Source: Bacteroidota bacterium
GTDB lineage: Bacteria > Bacteroidota > Bacteroidia > B-17B0 > Aurantibacillaceae
Assembly: GCA_016702705.1 (NCBI GenBank)
Contig: JADJDM010000002.1
Coordinates: 310,001 to 374,000 of the forward strand
Length of the DNA: 64,000 nucleotides
Direction of reading: 5' to 3'
How positions within the stretch are numbered: position 1 is the stretch's first letter; each line of letters opens with the position of its first letter. Under the pieces are notes generated by a model. The model searched no databases and was not told the origin of the DNA. It was given only the letters and a program-made list of their open reading frames with translations. A program made the position numbers and the translations under genes. This document shows positions 8,135-19,683 of the stretch, in pieces.

Positions 8135-11100
8135 TTAGCGCCTTAATTCTACATATCCTTTTAAAACGATGTCTCCATTGTTTATTTCAAGTATTACAAA
8201 GTAGGTGGCAGTTGGTAATTCCCCTCCATTATTGCTATTACCATCCCATTCATTTTTATATTCATCTTTGCTATATACAATATTTCCCCATCTATTATAA
8301 ATTGTAATTGTATTGTTTGGATAGGATTCTATTCCATGAACAATAAAAAAGTCATTTTTTCCATCATTGTTAGGTGAAAATCCTTGAGGTAATGCAAGTA
8401 CATATGGTTCTGTTAATGTTATTTGACCATAAGCCTTACAATTGTTTTCATCATTAATGTTTATATAATAGCTACCAGCAGTAAGATTTGAAATGTCTTC
8501 TGATGTTTGATTGTTCGACCATTGATAAACATAAGGAGCTGTACCGCCAATTACGCTTAAATCAATATAGCCATCGTTACCATTAGCAAATGTAATATTG
8601 TGCTCATTAAATTGTAATGGACTATAAAGATTAATTATCAATGAATCTGGTTGCGAAAGATTTGTTGAATCAATTAGTGCGCATCCATTGCTGTCGATTA
8701 TTGTAGCTATATATATACCAGAACTAATGTTGTTCAATTGTGCATTAGAAGAGCCTGTTGACCAATTAACAGTATATGGAGATGTTCCGCCAGCTATAGT
8801 TAAGTCAATACTTCCTGTTGTATCTCCAAAACATTTTATGGAGTTGATTGATTTAATCGTTGTGATTGCTTGACTCGGTTCTGTTAATAGTATACTGATT
8901 GAATCTGAACAATTATTTGCGTCATTATAAATCAGCTGGTACGTTCCTGCACCAATGTTTAATTGATCTTCTTGTGTTGAGCCATTCGACCAATTGAACT
9001 GATAAGGAATTGTCCCTCCATTAATAGTAACATCAATTGCTCCATTGTTTACACCTGTGCATAATAGGTTTGTTGTTGTATGCATGCTTGAAAGAGCATT
9101 AGGTTCATTAATTAAGGTGTCAATAAATTGTTGGCAACCATTGGTGTCAGAAACAATAACTTCATATAAGCCTGCAAATAGACCTGAAATATTTTGCATA
9201 TCGCTGCTGTATTCATTCGGGCCTCTCCACCAAAAAGAATATCCAGGAGTTCCTCCGCTCACATTTAATGTTATTGATGCGCTTGAGTCACCATAACACT
9301 TAACCTCGTTTAATGCTAACACTGTTTCCAATAAGTTGCTTGGTTCAGTTAATGTTATAGTTGAAATGTTAACGCATGCATTTGTATCAATCGCGGTAAT
9401 GGTATAAGTTCCAGCACTTACATTAAATAAATCTTTTGTACTACTGGTGAAGCCTCCTGGACCATTCCAATTGTATTGGTAATTTGGCGTTCCACCTGTG
9501 ATTGTATTAAATATTGCCCCGCTCGAATCACCATGACATTTAATATTATAGCCGCCAATATAATTAGCCGAACTTAGTGTTTGAATTAAAGGATTAGGTT
9601 GAGTTAGTAAAACGGAATCTTCTTTAATGCAATTATTCGCATCTGTAATAGTTAAATAATATTGACCCGCTTCTAAACTTGATATTGTATCATTAACATT
9701 TGCAAATGTGTTTGGTCCAATCCAAGAGAAGGTATATGGTGCAACACCTCCATAGGTGGAAGTATTTATAATCCCGTTATTAGAATTAAAACAACTTAAA
9801 TTAACTCCACCATTGTAAAGTTGCGCAATTAAAGTATCTGATAATAAAGTTGGTTCTGTAAGTGTTTGATTTAGCATGAAAGAACAATTATTTTCATCTG
9901 TAATACTAGCTGAATAAGTACCAGCGTATAATGAGTTTATGTTTTGTGTGCTCGAAATAAACCCGTTTGGCCCAGACCATTGGTAAGTATAGTTTCCTGA
10001 ACCACCATTTACTATTAGTGAAACATCACCATTACTTAATCCATTACAACTTACATTAAAGCTTCCGGCATAGATTGTACTATTAGCTGTTGCATTTAAT
10101 ACTGCAGGTTCTATTAACGTAATTGTATTAAAGTAACTGCATCCATTTGTATCCGTAATGCCAAGTGAATATGTCCCAGCAATAAGTTCGTTAATGTTTA
10201 TTGTTGTTGCGCTGTAACCTAATGGGCCATTCCACACATATTGATAAGCCGAGTTCCTCCAGAAGCTATCCCTGAAATACTGCCATCGTTTTCACCGTTA
10301 CAACTAATATTATAATTTCCTGCATACGAAGCAGTCGTTAGTGTGGAAGTGAGTGGTAATGGTTCAATAAGTGTTAAACTTGCCCCTACATTACAACTAT
10401 TATTATCACTAACAGTGTATGAATATGTTCCAGCCGCCAATCCAGTAATGCTTGTCGAATTGGAGTTGAATCCATTTGGTCCATTCCAATTTGTAATGTA
10501 TGGCATTGTACCTCCAATAATTCCTAAATTAATTTCTCCATTTGAATCTCCATTACACTTAATATTGTTTCCACCGTGGTATGATAAACTAACTGCAGAA
10601 GCAAATAATACTTCGGGTTCTGTTAGTGTTATGCTTTGTGTAATTGAACAATTATTGGTGTCGGTAACTATTACAGAATAAAATCCTGCGCTTAAGTTGC
10701 TAATATCTTGAGTGGTGCTTCCATTGTTCCAAATAATAGAGTAGGGAAGTGTTCCGCCATTTAGAAGCTGTTGAATAGAGCCATTGTTATTACCATTACA
10801 CGTAATGTTGTAACCGCCATTTATTGTAGGACTAGAGATACTTCCTGTTAATGTTGCTGGCTCACTTAACGTTATGTTTGAACTGATTAAACAGTTATTT
10901 GCATCAGTAACTGTTACATTATAATTTCCCGCAACTAATCCGGATGGATTTTGATCATTAGAAACGTAAGCTAAAGGTCCTGACCAATTGTAAACGTAAT
11001 TAGGTGTTCCTCCTGAATTAGTTAATACGATTGATCCATTATTGTAGCCATTACAAGTAATATTATAACCGCCAACATAGGTTGTGCTTGTAATATTCGC

Positions 11101-14100
11101 ACTCATTGCGCTTGGCTCACTTAAAATAATACTTGCTGATGAAGAGCAACCATTTTCATCTACTACAGAAACGCTATACGAACCTGCAATCAATCCGTTA
11201 ATGTTTTGAGTATTTGCAAAATAACCTGAAGGACCACTCCAATTATAAGTGTAATTAGGTATTCCACCGTTAACTAATAAATTAATACTACCGTCTGATA
11301 AGCCATTACAACTGATATTATAGTTGCCATTAAAAGTTGTACTAATAACTTCGGTTGTTAAAATAACTGGTTGTGTAAGATTAATGTTTGCAACAGCTAA
11401 ACATGAGTTAGCATCAGAAACTTGAACACTGTATGAGCCCGCACTTAAGTTATTCAAATTTTGATTACTACTTGTAAATGCATTTGTTCCAGTCCAAGAA
11501 TATAAATAATTTGCTGTGCCACCCGTAACGTTTAAATTAATTGATCCATCAGATAGGCCGAAACAACTGATATTGTTAGCTCCAACAAAAGTGGCTGAAC
11601 TTGAAGTAGCAATTAATTGACTAGGCTCTGTTAAAGTAATTGAATTTGTGTAAGTACAATTATTTGCATCGCTCAATACCAAGGTATACGTACCAGCAAT
11701 TAAATTGGAAACAGAAGGAAGTGAACTGTTAAAGCTTGAAGGGCCGGTCCATAAATAATTGTATCCGGATGTTCCGCCACTTGTTTGCACATCGATAGCG
11801 CCATTGTTTTCTCCAAAACATTTAATGTTGTTGCCGCCAATATATGTTGTACTAGAAAGAGTTGATATGAGTGGATTGGGTTCAGTTAATTGGATGGTTG
11901 AAATGCCAGTACAAGCATTAACATCTGTAGTTGTTAATGTATATGTACCAGCCACTAAGCTTGAAATGTTTTGTGAAATGGAATTAAATCCTAAAGGGCC
12001 ATTCCACTCATGAGTATAGGAAGCGGTACCACCAGATGACACAACTGAGATACTTCCATCAGAAAAACCTTTGCAACTAATATTGTAATCGCCAAAATAA
12101 GTAGTAGGTGTTAAAACATTTGAAACGCTAGCAGCTTCACTAAGTATAATTGATGAACTTGTTGTGCAACCATTGTTATCTGTAACAACTAATTGGTAGT
12201 TACCTGCAGAAAGTGCAGTGATGTTAGCTGTACTTGCAGTATATCCAGCAGGTCCTGTCCAACTGTAATTGTATAATGGAGTGCCGCCAGTAACATTTAC
12301 ACTTCCAATGTTTCCATTTGTTCCTCCAAAACAGCTAATATTATTCCCTCCTAGGTACGAAGAAACTGTATATGTGATTGCTAAAGTTCCTGGTTGAGTT
12401 ACGGTGTAAACTTCTGAAAAAGTACAACTATTTAAATCTGTAACAGTTAAGCTATAATTACCCGCCACTAGGTTACTAATTGTTGAAGTTGTTGAACTGA
12501 AAGATGATGGTCCGGCCCATTGATAAAGGAATGCTGGGGTACCGCCTGAAACCGTTAAGGCAACTTCCCCATCATTAAAAGAAGGGCAAGTGGCAGCTGT
12601 TGTTGTTGCATTTACAGTTATTAAATTGGGCTCAGTTAATGTAATTGACGTATTAAAAGTACAATTATTTGCATCAGTAACTGTTAGGCTATAAACTCCT
12701 ACCGAAATAGATGAAAGATCTTCTTGGGCAGAATTAAATGAGTTAGAACCTAACCATGAATAGATATATGGTGATGTTCCGCCTGCACTTGTATTATTTA
12801 TTGCGCCATTATTACCATTTTTACAAGCAATATTGTAACCATTAAATTGAGGGCTGGTTAAATTAGATGTAAGAAAATTTAAAGGTTCTGAAATAGTTAC
12901 AATTTGTGTAACCGGATTTGTGCAACCATTATTGTCTGTAATTGTTGCTGTATATGTTCCTGTAGGAAGACTAATTGCAGTTGGTGTTAACTGAGTTGGT
13001 GTACTATTCCAACTATAAGAATAGGAACCGCTGCCTCCACTTGCAACTGCAGTTGCTGATCCAGTATTATCTGATTTACATTTTACGTGATTTACATTTG
13101 TAATTGAAATTCCTAATGTTGCTATTGGTTGTGAAATTGTAACCGAAGACAATGACGTGCAATTGTTAGCATCTTTTACCGTAACTGTATAGTTGCCTGC
13201 GGCTAAAGCATTTGCGGTAGCAGATGTTTGCACAGGTGAGGAATTCCAATTATATGTGTATGGACTTACTCCTCCAGAAGCATTAACAGTAGCGCTTCCT
13301 GTACTTAATCCAAAACATAATACATTATTTTGAGATGATATGTTTGAACTTACACTGCTTGCGGGTTGTGTAATAGTTACTAATTGGTTCACTGTACAAT
13401 TTTTCGAATCCTTTACAACAACAGTGTAATTACCTGCGCTTAAATTAATTCCTGTAGCTCCTGTTTGCGCAGGTGATGTGCTCCAAGTATATGTATAAGG
13501 TGCAGTGCCGCCCAAAGGATTTATGGTTGCACTTCCGCTATTATTTCCACGACACAAAACATTTGTTTGTGAGCTTATGGATGAAGATAGAGCCGCTGTT
13601 GGTTGAGTTATAGTTGACTGAAGATTAAAACTACAATTATTAGCATCTCTGATAACAACTGTGTATGTTCCAATCGACAAATTTTGAGCCTGCGCACTTG
13701 TTTGAATTGGACTTGTACTCCAACTGTAAGTATAACCTGGAACACCTCCAGATGCTAAAATATTTATTGATCCATTATTTCCTCCAAAGCAAGAAACATT
13801 TACTTGATTTGTTATCATAGCTGAAACATTTGTTGCGGGCTCTGAAATATTTACTGGCAAAGATGTAATACAATTTTTTGAATCAGTTATTGTAACAGTA
13901 TAGTTTCCTGCTGCTAATCCTGTTGCGCTTGAACTTGTTTGAGCAGGATTTGTGCTCCAAAGATAAGTGTATGGTGAAGTTCCACCCGAGGCAGTTACAC
14001 TTGCAGAGCCGCTTGAATTGCCTTTGCAAGATACATTTGTTAAAGATGAAATGGTTGCACTTAAAGCTGCGGCAGGTTGAGTTATGATGATGGTTTTCGA

Positions 14101-16146
14101 ATCAGAACAATTGTTTGCATCACTTATGTTTACTATGTACGTGCCTGTAGAAAGATTCGTTGCGGTTGCATTATTTTGTGCAGGTGTAGTATTCCAACTA
14201 TAAGTATAAGGCGATGTGCCACCTGTAGTTGATATTGTTGCTGATCCATTATTAGCATTGAAACATGAAACATTATTTTGTGCTGATACCAATGTGTTGA
14301 TTGCATCAGGCTGGTTTAATGTAATTGTCTTATTAAGTAAGCAGCCATTTGCATCTGTAACAGTTAATGTATAGGTTCCAGCTATTAAATTGGAAGCAGT
14401 TGAGTTGTTTTGCGTTGGAGTGCTCGACCATAAATAACTATATGGTTGAACGCCGCCACTAACTAATGCAGAAGCAGAACCAGTATTGCTTGAGTTACAA
14501 GATATATTGTAACCACCATTAAAGGTTGGACTAGAAACGGTACCTGCTAATACAGTTGGTTGAGTTAAACTAACACTTGTAGTTTTTGAACAGCCTTTCC
14601 TATCAGTAACCACAACTGTATAACTGCCTGGGGCAAGTGAACTGATATTTTGCAAAGATGAAGTGTAAGAGTTTGGCCCAGTCCATTGATATGAATAGGG
14701 AGGAAAACCATTACTTACGCTTAGATTTATTGTGCCATTATTGGAATTGTAACAAGAAATGTTAGTTGAAACTAATGAAAGGTTCATATTGCTAACAAGA
14801 ATGCTGCTTGTTTTTTGCATAACGCAAGTACTTGCAGTTGTTGTAAGTGTGTAAATCGTTGATGTAGTTGGTGTAGCTATCGTATTCGCATTATTAGTAG
14901 CTGATAATCCAATTGCCGGAGACCAGCTAAATGAACTTCCTCCATTTGTTGTTGTGATCGCTACATTTGATCCAACACAGATAGAGTCTCTTTCTGGATT
15001 TACTGTTGTATAAAGTGAATCTTGAATATAAAAACGAATACTATCTGTTATTTGACTCGAGCAAAATGGGTTTCCTAAATAAACAGTCATGTATTCATAT
15101 CCTTCAGAAAGTCCATCTGAAATAGGGTCTATTGTAATGCTAGCACTTGCTTGGTTTGCAGGGATCGTAATTGTTTTGGGTGAACTTGGACTTGGAGAAG
15201 AACCAATTAAAGGGTAATCTGTTCCATTGATTGCATTTCCACCAATCCAATAATTTAAAGTAAGAGGATTGCTTGTTATGTTTTGTCGTGTAAAAATTAT
15301 TTGCCCATTATTGCAACCTTCTACCATATTAGGTATTCCACCTGCAGTTTGACTAAGTAATAAAACGTTGTTAGAAGAAATTTTTTCAATAAATACGCCA
15401 GAATCCCATAATTTATCTGAGGCATCAGCAACTATTAATTTTAGATGGTAGCTAGTGCATGGAGTAACTTTTGAAATTGCTTTTAATCCTTTTGTGAAGC
15501 CATCGTATTGCACAGATGTACCATTGTTATTGTTTTGATAATAGGCTGTATTAGAATTCTGATTAACATTATTGATGGTAACAGCGGTTGTTGAATTTGG
15601 TAGTAATGCAATGTTATGATACGAGCCGGCACCAGGGTCTCCTGTGATTCCAGGGCCACTAATGAAAAATCCAAACACATCATTGTATTGTGAACCTACC
15701 CATTCCTCATATTCTTCAGAGGCAAAAACGAAATCAAATTTAATGGTATCACCTTGTGGAATAATATCGAACTCGAACTCGCAATACTCATATATAGTTC
15801 TGCCTGTGTAATTGGTTAATAGAGGGTAAGTATCTGGTGTGTTTTGACTTCCAAAGTAAGTTGTTTTATTACCTACATTATTTGGTCCTACTGCATTATT
15901 AATAGTTCCAGTTGTTAAAAGCAACCCTTCAGTAATGTTTAAATTACTATTAGTTGCATTGTATTTTCCATATCCATTAGCACCGCTATGAACAACAGGA
16001 TTTAATATTTGAACTCCAGGCCCTGAAATTAATTGAGCCAATTGTTGAGGCGTGAGTGTATTGTTTACAACTAGTTGTGCGCTTAGTTTACCGCTAAACA
16101 AAGTTAGTGCAAGTAATGCACACCATAAAATATTTGTAATCTTCAT
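8135..16146 (-). CDS. Giant SprB-like repeat adhesin with type B T9SS sorting domain; one frameshift
   Basis: A cell-surface protein of about 2670 residues. In order: signal peptide (ends SGKLSAQ), choice-of-anchor L domain (about 25-260, motif FASEEYEEWVGS), a Calx-beta-like segment (about 275-380), about 26 SprB-type repeats of 65-85 residues each ending in a motif like ITLTEP or VTITQP, and a gliding-motility-associated C-terminal domain (FSPNNDGKNDFF, YNRWGNIVY, WDG) that acts as a type B T9SS signal. The frame breaks near 10251: one G is missing on the plus strand, giving RLINMCG in place of the expected PAYQYVWNGPLGY. Restoring it gives 2671 codons. SprB in Flavobacterium johnsoniae is a mobile gliding adhesin; whether this organism glides is not shown. 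It is followed by PorP/SprF and preceded by a small exported-protein gene. Confidence 0.88.
8400..14790 (-). repeat. Array of about 26 SprB-type coding repeats
   Basis: Diverged in-frame repeats of roughly 200-250 bp within the giant adhesin gene. Two classes can be told apart. Those near the N-terminus (plus-strand positions about 12.9-14.3 kb) are short and read like S-x-x-N-V-x-C-x-G-x-x-x-G-S-A followed by P-Y-x-Y-x-W. Those nearer the C-terminus are longer and start with forms of GGYNISCNG and contain WSGP or WNGP. Confidence 0.85.
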
Positions 16147-16151
16147 AAACT

Positions 16152-16522
16152 TTAGTTGTTACTTTGTTTTACTGTTCTAACTGAAGAGCAGGCGTCTTCT
16201 GCTTGCTTAAGAGAATAATCCTGAAGTTCAATAAATTCTAGATCAGGGTTTGTTTTTTTTAATTGTTTTTCGATAGTGGCTTTTTGGGTGGAACCATCAA
16301 TTAATTCAAAGACCACAATGCCAGAAGGAATGCAGGTGTAAATAATTTTAATCAAATTGTTCTGCGTAAACTCTTTTTGAATTTTTTTGTCTGTTTCAAT
16401 ACTATAAGCTGTAAACTTATATGCTTTAAAAATCAGAGGTTCTTTTTGTGTGAGTTTTTGCGCACTTAATGAACTACAAAAATCGCAAAAAGTAAAACTT
16501 GTAGTAGTTTAAATTTGTTCAT
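16152..16522 (-). CDS. Small exported protein heading the SprB-like operon; frameshifted
   Basis: ATG at 16522 begins a signal peptide (MNKFKLLQVLLFAIF) that runs into a stop after 18 codons. Adding one base to the five-A run at 16479-16483 (plus strand) continues the signal peptide as CSSLSAQ and joins it to an open frame ending at 16152. The result is a 123-residue secreted protein with mature sequence starting KLTQKEPLIFKAYKF. I do not recognise the family. Its stop is 5 bases before the start of the giant adhesin, so it is probably the first gene of the operon, in the place where sprC/sprD stand in Flavobacterium. A TATATTTG box lies 18 bases upstream of its ATG. Confidence 0.7.
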
Positions 16523-16540
16523 TGCTAATCTATATTTTTA

Positions 16541-16548
16541 CAAATATA
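16541..16548 (-). promoter_or_regulatory. Promoter -7 box of the SprB-like operon
   Basis: TATATTTG on the minus strand matches the Bacteroidota TAnnTTTG consensus and sits 18 bases upstream of the ATG of the small exported protein. No clear TTG is seen at the -33 position. It lies between the upstream terminator (16622-16649) and the operon start, where a promoter is needed. Confidence 0.45.
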
Positions 16549-16621
16549 TTTTACAATAATTTTTTGAAGTGTGACTTTTGGCACATTCTTGTACTGATAT
16601 TTGTCATTATATTTTAACAAA

Positions 16622-16649
16622 AAAAGCCGCCCAAAAATGGACGGCTTTT
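16622..16649 (-). terminator. Terminator of the ppk1-murQ cluster
   Basis: An 11-bp stem (AAAAGCCGTCC with GGCGGCTTTT on the minus strand, one G-T pair) and a 6-base loop lie just after the last gene of the polyphosphate cluster and before the SprB-like operon. The wobble pairing is better on the minus strand, which supports its orientation. Confidence 0.75.
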
Positions 16650-16670
16650 CAAATTGTATACTTATTTGGC

Positions 16671-17931
16671 TTATTTATTCGCTTCAAATCTTGCTTGATT
16701 GGTTTTGAATAATTGTTCGTAGCGCTCTAATCTTCTTCTTCCTTTTCTTGATGGGTCAAGTGTTTTGATTTTATCAATATATGCTTTCGCATTTAAATAA
16801 TCATCTTTCCAAATGTAAGCTTCAATTAAGTTTAGAATTGTAATTTCAGTAACATCACCATCAACTCTTGCTTTTTTATTGCTAGGTTGAGATTCTTTCA
16901 TTGCATTTTCCCATAAGGCAATTGCTTTATTAAACTCTGGCATCGCATCTTTTTTATCAATACTATTTCCTATAGCTTTGTAAGCATTTTCAGCAGCAAC
17001 ATATGCTTCTTTGTAATCTTGATAACCTTTCTTTTCATCAACAACACTTAATAGTGTTGCATAAGATACTTTTGAATAACCATATTTATCGTTAATCATG
17101 TTGTTGATGGTAGTTAAATTATCTACTACAACTTTTTCTTGAATTTGATCAAGTATTTTTGCTTTGTTGGTAATCCAGTTTTTTTCAACTTGTTTAACAC
17201 TGTCAAATTCAGCTGTATTATAATTACTGTAATTATCAAACTCAGCAATAAATTGCTCAGTAATTAATCCTTCAGTTGGTGTTTCAATTAAATATGACAT
17301 CATGTGTTTGTAGGGAACAGAATAATAGTATTTTTTTATTTCTGGTTTTGCGGGAGTGGTTCCAACAGCAGCCGTAGCTTTTGTGTAATACGTTCTTGTA
17401 ATTTTGGAGCTTGATAATCGAAACCAAACATGTTTACAGTTATTTTAACTGCATTATCTGGTGTATTATTAAAACCTTGAAGCTTTAAATACTTACCAGC
17501 CATTACCTGTGTGTCAAATGATTTAGGTAATTCCGGAGCAGGAACTTCGTTTTTTACCGGATAAGGAATTGTTTTTCTTTGAGGCATTTGAGCTTGCAAC
17601 AATAGCTGCTCCGCTTTAGGTTTTTTATTCCACTCAATCATTTCTTTGTTGTACTGGTCATCCATCATTTTTTGTAATGTTGCATGAGCATCAGTTGCTT
17701 TTTTATATTCAGTTTCATTAGCAATTACTTGCTGATTATAAGCTTCTTGTTTTTGCTTAATAACATCTTCAAATTTTTGAATGATTTGCGATTGGTAGTT
17801 TTTTAAACTTTTATTTAAAGGTGTTAATGGTAATTGATAATAAGAAAACGAAACGTCGTTATTATCTATATCTTGAGCAAAAGAGGCAGTAGAAATAATA
17901 GTTGCAGTTAATAGAAGTAGTAGTTTTTCAT
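16671..17931 (-). CDS. Exported protein of unknown function with helical C-terminus; two frameshifts
   Basis: Reconstructed 420-residue protein. ATG at 17931 starts a signal peptide which, after adding one base in the T run at 17924-17928 (plus strand), reads MKKLLLLLTATIISTASFAQ. The frame then stays open through a Gln/Lys-rich helical segment. It needs a second added base in the T run at 17402-17405 to read QAPKITRTYYTKATAAVG and continue to the stop at 16671. The C-terminal part has a TPR-like look (ALWENAMKES, ILNLIEAYIWKDDYLNAKAYIDKI). I do not recognise the family. It starts 10 bases after murQ and is the last gene before a terminator, so it is probably co-transcribed with murQ, ppx and ppk1. 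Confidence 0.72.
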
Positions 17932-17941
17932 GGTTTTTGTA

Positions 17942-18769
17942 TTATTTTTTATATTCATTCATGGCTTTTCTAACGGAGCCATGCTTAGTAAGCAAATCCT
18001 TTGCCAAATTATATTCGATATCTAAATTCTTAGCTAATATAAGACTTCCACGGTCAATTAATTTGTTGTTCGACAGTTGCATATCAATCATTTTATTTCC
18101 CTTTACTCTGCCCAACTTTATCATAACCGAGGTAGAAATCATGTTTAAAGCTAATTTTTGTGCGGTTCCAGCTTTCATTCGGGTTGAGCCTGTAACAAAC
18201 TCAGGGCCAACAACTATTTCAATAGGAAATTTGGCAGTTAAAGCAACAGGACTGCCTGCGTTGCAAGTAATACACCCTGTAATAATATTATTTTGATTAC
18301 ATGCTTTTAAAGCTTCTACTACATAAGGTGTAGAACCTGATGCTGCAATTCCAATCACTACATCTTTATCATTAATGTTGTGTGCTTTTAAATCTTCCCA
18401 GCCTTGTTTTTCATCGTCTTCGGCAAACTCAACTGCTTTTCTAATTGCATCATCTCCACCAGCAATTAATCCAATTACTTTTCCATGCTCTATTCCATAA
18501 GTTGGTGGACATTCAGAGGCATCAACAATTCCTAATCTGCCACTTGTACCTGCGCCCATATAAAACAAACGGCCACCTTCTTCCATTTTTGGAACGATGG
18601 CAGAGACAAGTGCTTCAATTTGTGGTATTGCTTTTTCTATAGCTAAAGGAACAGATTTATCTTCCTTATTCATGTTCAATAATAATTCCTCAACACTCAT
18701 TTGTTCGAGGTTATTATAATACGAATCGCTCTCAGTTGTTTTAGTATATGTTGGCTTTGTCATTAGCAA
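17942..18769 (-). CDS. murQ: N-acetylmuramic acid 6-phosphate etherase
   Basis: A 275-residue SIS-domain enzyme that cleaves the lactyl ether of MurNAc 6-phosphate to give GlcNAc 6-phosphate, a cytoplasmic step in peptidoglycan recycling. Family motifs are clear: FYMGAGTSGRLGIVDASECPPT, the glycine-rich AASGSTPYV, and the signature GPEFVTGSTRMKAGTAQK. The protein is slightly shorter than the roughly 300-residue E. coli enzyme at its C-terminus. The start may be the ATG at 18769 or the one at 18763. It lies 26 bases after the ppx-like gene and 10 bases before an exported protein gene. Confidence 0.95.
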   Translation of the reverse strand: MLMTKPTYTKTTESDSYYNNLEQMSVEELLLNMNKEDKSVPLAIEKAIPQIEALVSAIVPKMEEGGRLFYMGAGTSGRLGIVDASECPPTYGIEHGKVIGLIAGGDDAIRKAVEFAEDDEKQGWEDLKAHNINDKDVVIGIAASGSTPYVVEALKACNQNNIITGCITCNAGSPVALTAKFPIEIVVGPEFVTGSTRMKAGTAQKLALNMISTSVMIKLGRVKGNKMIDMQLSNNKLIDRGSLILAKNLDIEYNLAKDLLTKHGSVRKAMNEYKK

Positions 18770-18795
18770 TCTCTAAAATAATAAAATTATTCGAA

Positions 18796-19683
18796 TTATT
18801 TTTGTTTTGCTTTATATTCATCATATAGCAAATGAATAATTCCATCCGAAAGCCCAATTTGAGGCACAAGTATTTTTTCAATATCTGCATGTTTCATTGT
18901 TGTTAAAACAATTTTGGTTGCAGGAATAATTACATCAGCTCTATCCGGATTTAATCCTAACACAGTTACTCTTTCATCATAAGTATAAGAGTTTAGCATA
19001 TCGCTCATGTCTTTCAACTTATCGTAAGTCATGTGTTTGTTATCCTTTTTGCCTGTCATTTTAAACAACTTGTTGATGTTACCACCGGAGCCAATTGCGC
19101 TTAGTGGTTTAATACCAGCTGTGTTTTTCTTAATCCAAGTTTTAAAATTTTCCCATTCTTCCTTATCAACTTTGTCGCATAACAAACGAATGGTTCCAAT
19201 ATTAAATGATTTTGAGGCCAATGCTTTTCCTGCCGAAATTAAAGTAAGTTCAGTACTTCCACCACCAACATCAATGTATAAATAAGCATGTTTTGGATCT
19301 AATAATTCTTCAACGTGATTAGAGAAAATAGTTGCAGCTTCTGTTTTACCATCAATGATTTCTACATCTAAGCCCGCTTCTTTTTTTATTCGTTTAATAA
19401 TATCATCTCCGTTTCTAGCATCACGCATAGCAGATGTAGCGCAGGCTTTAAAACCTTTTACATCAAAAACTTTTATTAGTTCGGCAAATCCTTTCATTGC
19501 AGTTACTAACTTGTCGGCTTTCTCTTGTGATATTTCGTGTTTGGTAAACGAATCATCGCCTAAACGAATTGGCAAACGAATTAATTCACCTTTCTTAAAA
19601 ATCGCCTTCCCTTTTTGCTCGTGCACGTGCCCGAATAATAATCGAACTGCATTTGAACCAATATCTATCGCTGCAAATATCAT
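18796..19683 (-). CDS. Ppx/GppA phosphatase family protein
   Basis: A 295-residue protein of the ASKHA ATPase fold that hydrolyses polyphosphate and/or pppGpp. Phosphate-binding loops AAIDIGSNAVRLL near the N-terminus and YIDVGGGSTEL in the middle are diagnostic, together with ATSAMRDARN and AIGSGGNI. Only the core phosphatase domains are present; the C-terminal HD-like region of long Ppx proteins is missing, as is common in Bacteroidota. Its start codon overlaps the end of ppk1 by 4 bases (ATGA), so polyphosphate synthesis and breakdown are translationally coupled. Confidence 0.92.
   Translation of the reverse strand: MIFAAIDIGSNAVRLLFGHVHEQKGKAIFKKGELIRLPIRLGDDSFTKHEISQEKADKLVTAMKGFAELIKVFDVKGFKACATSAMRDARNGDDIIKRIKKEAGLDVEIIDGKTEAATIFSNHVEELLDPKHAYLYIDVGGGSTELTLISAGKALASKSFNIGTIRLLCDKVDKEEWENFKTWIKKNTAGIKPLSAIGSGGNINKLFKMTGKKDNKHMTYDKLKDMSDMLNSYTYDERVTVLGLNPDRADVIIPATKIVLTTMKHADIEKILVPQIGLSDGIIHLLYDEYKAKQK

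Noticed and set aside
8400..14790. Recurring 200-250 bp similarity as a mobile-element or CRISPR-like array
   Set aside because: It is explained by diverged SprB protein repeats in one long open frame.
17336..17668. Separate 110-codon gene between murQ and the 210-codon frame
   Set aside because: Both are parts of one 420-residue exported protein once two homopolymer errors are corrected.
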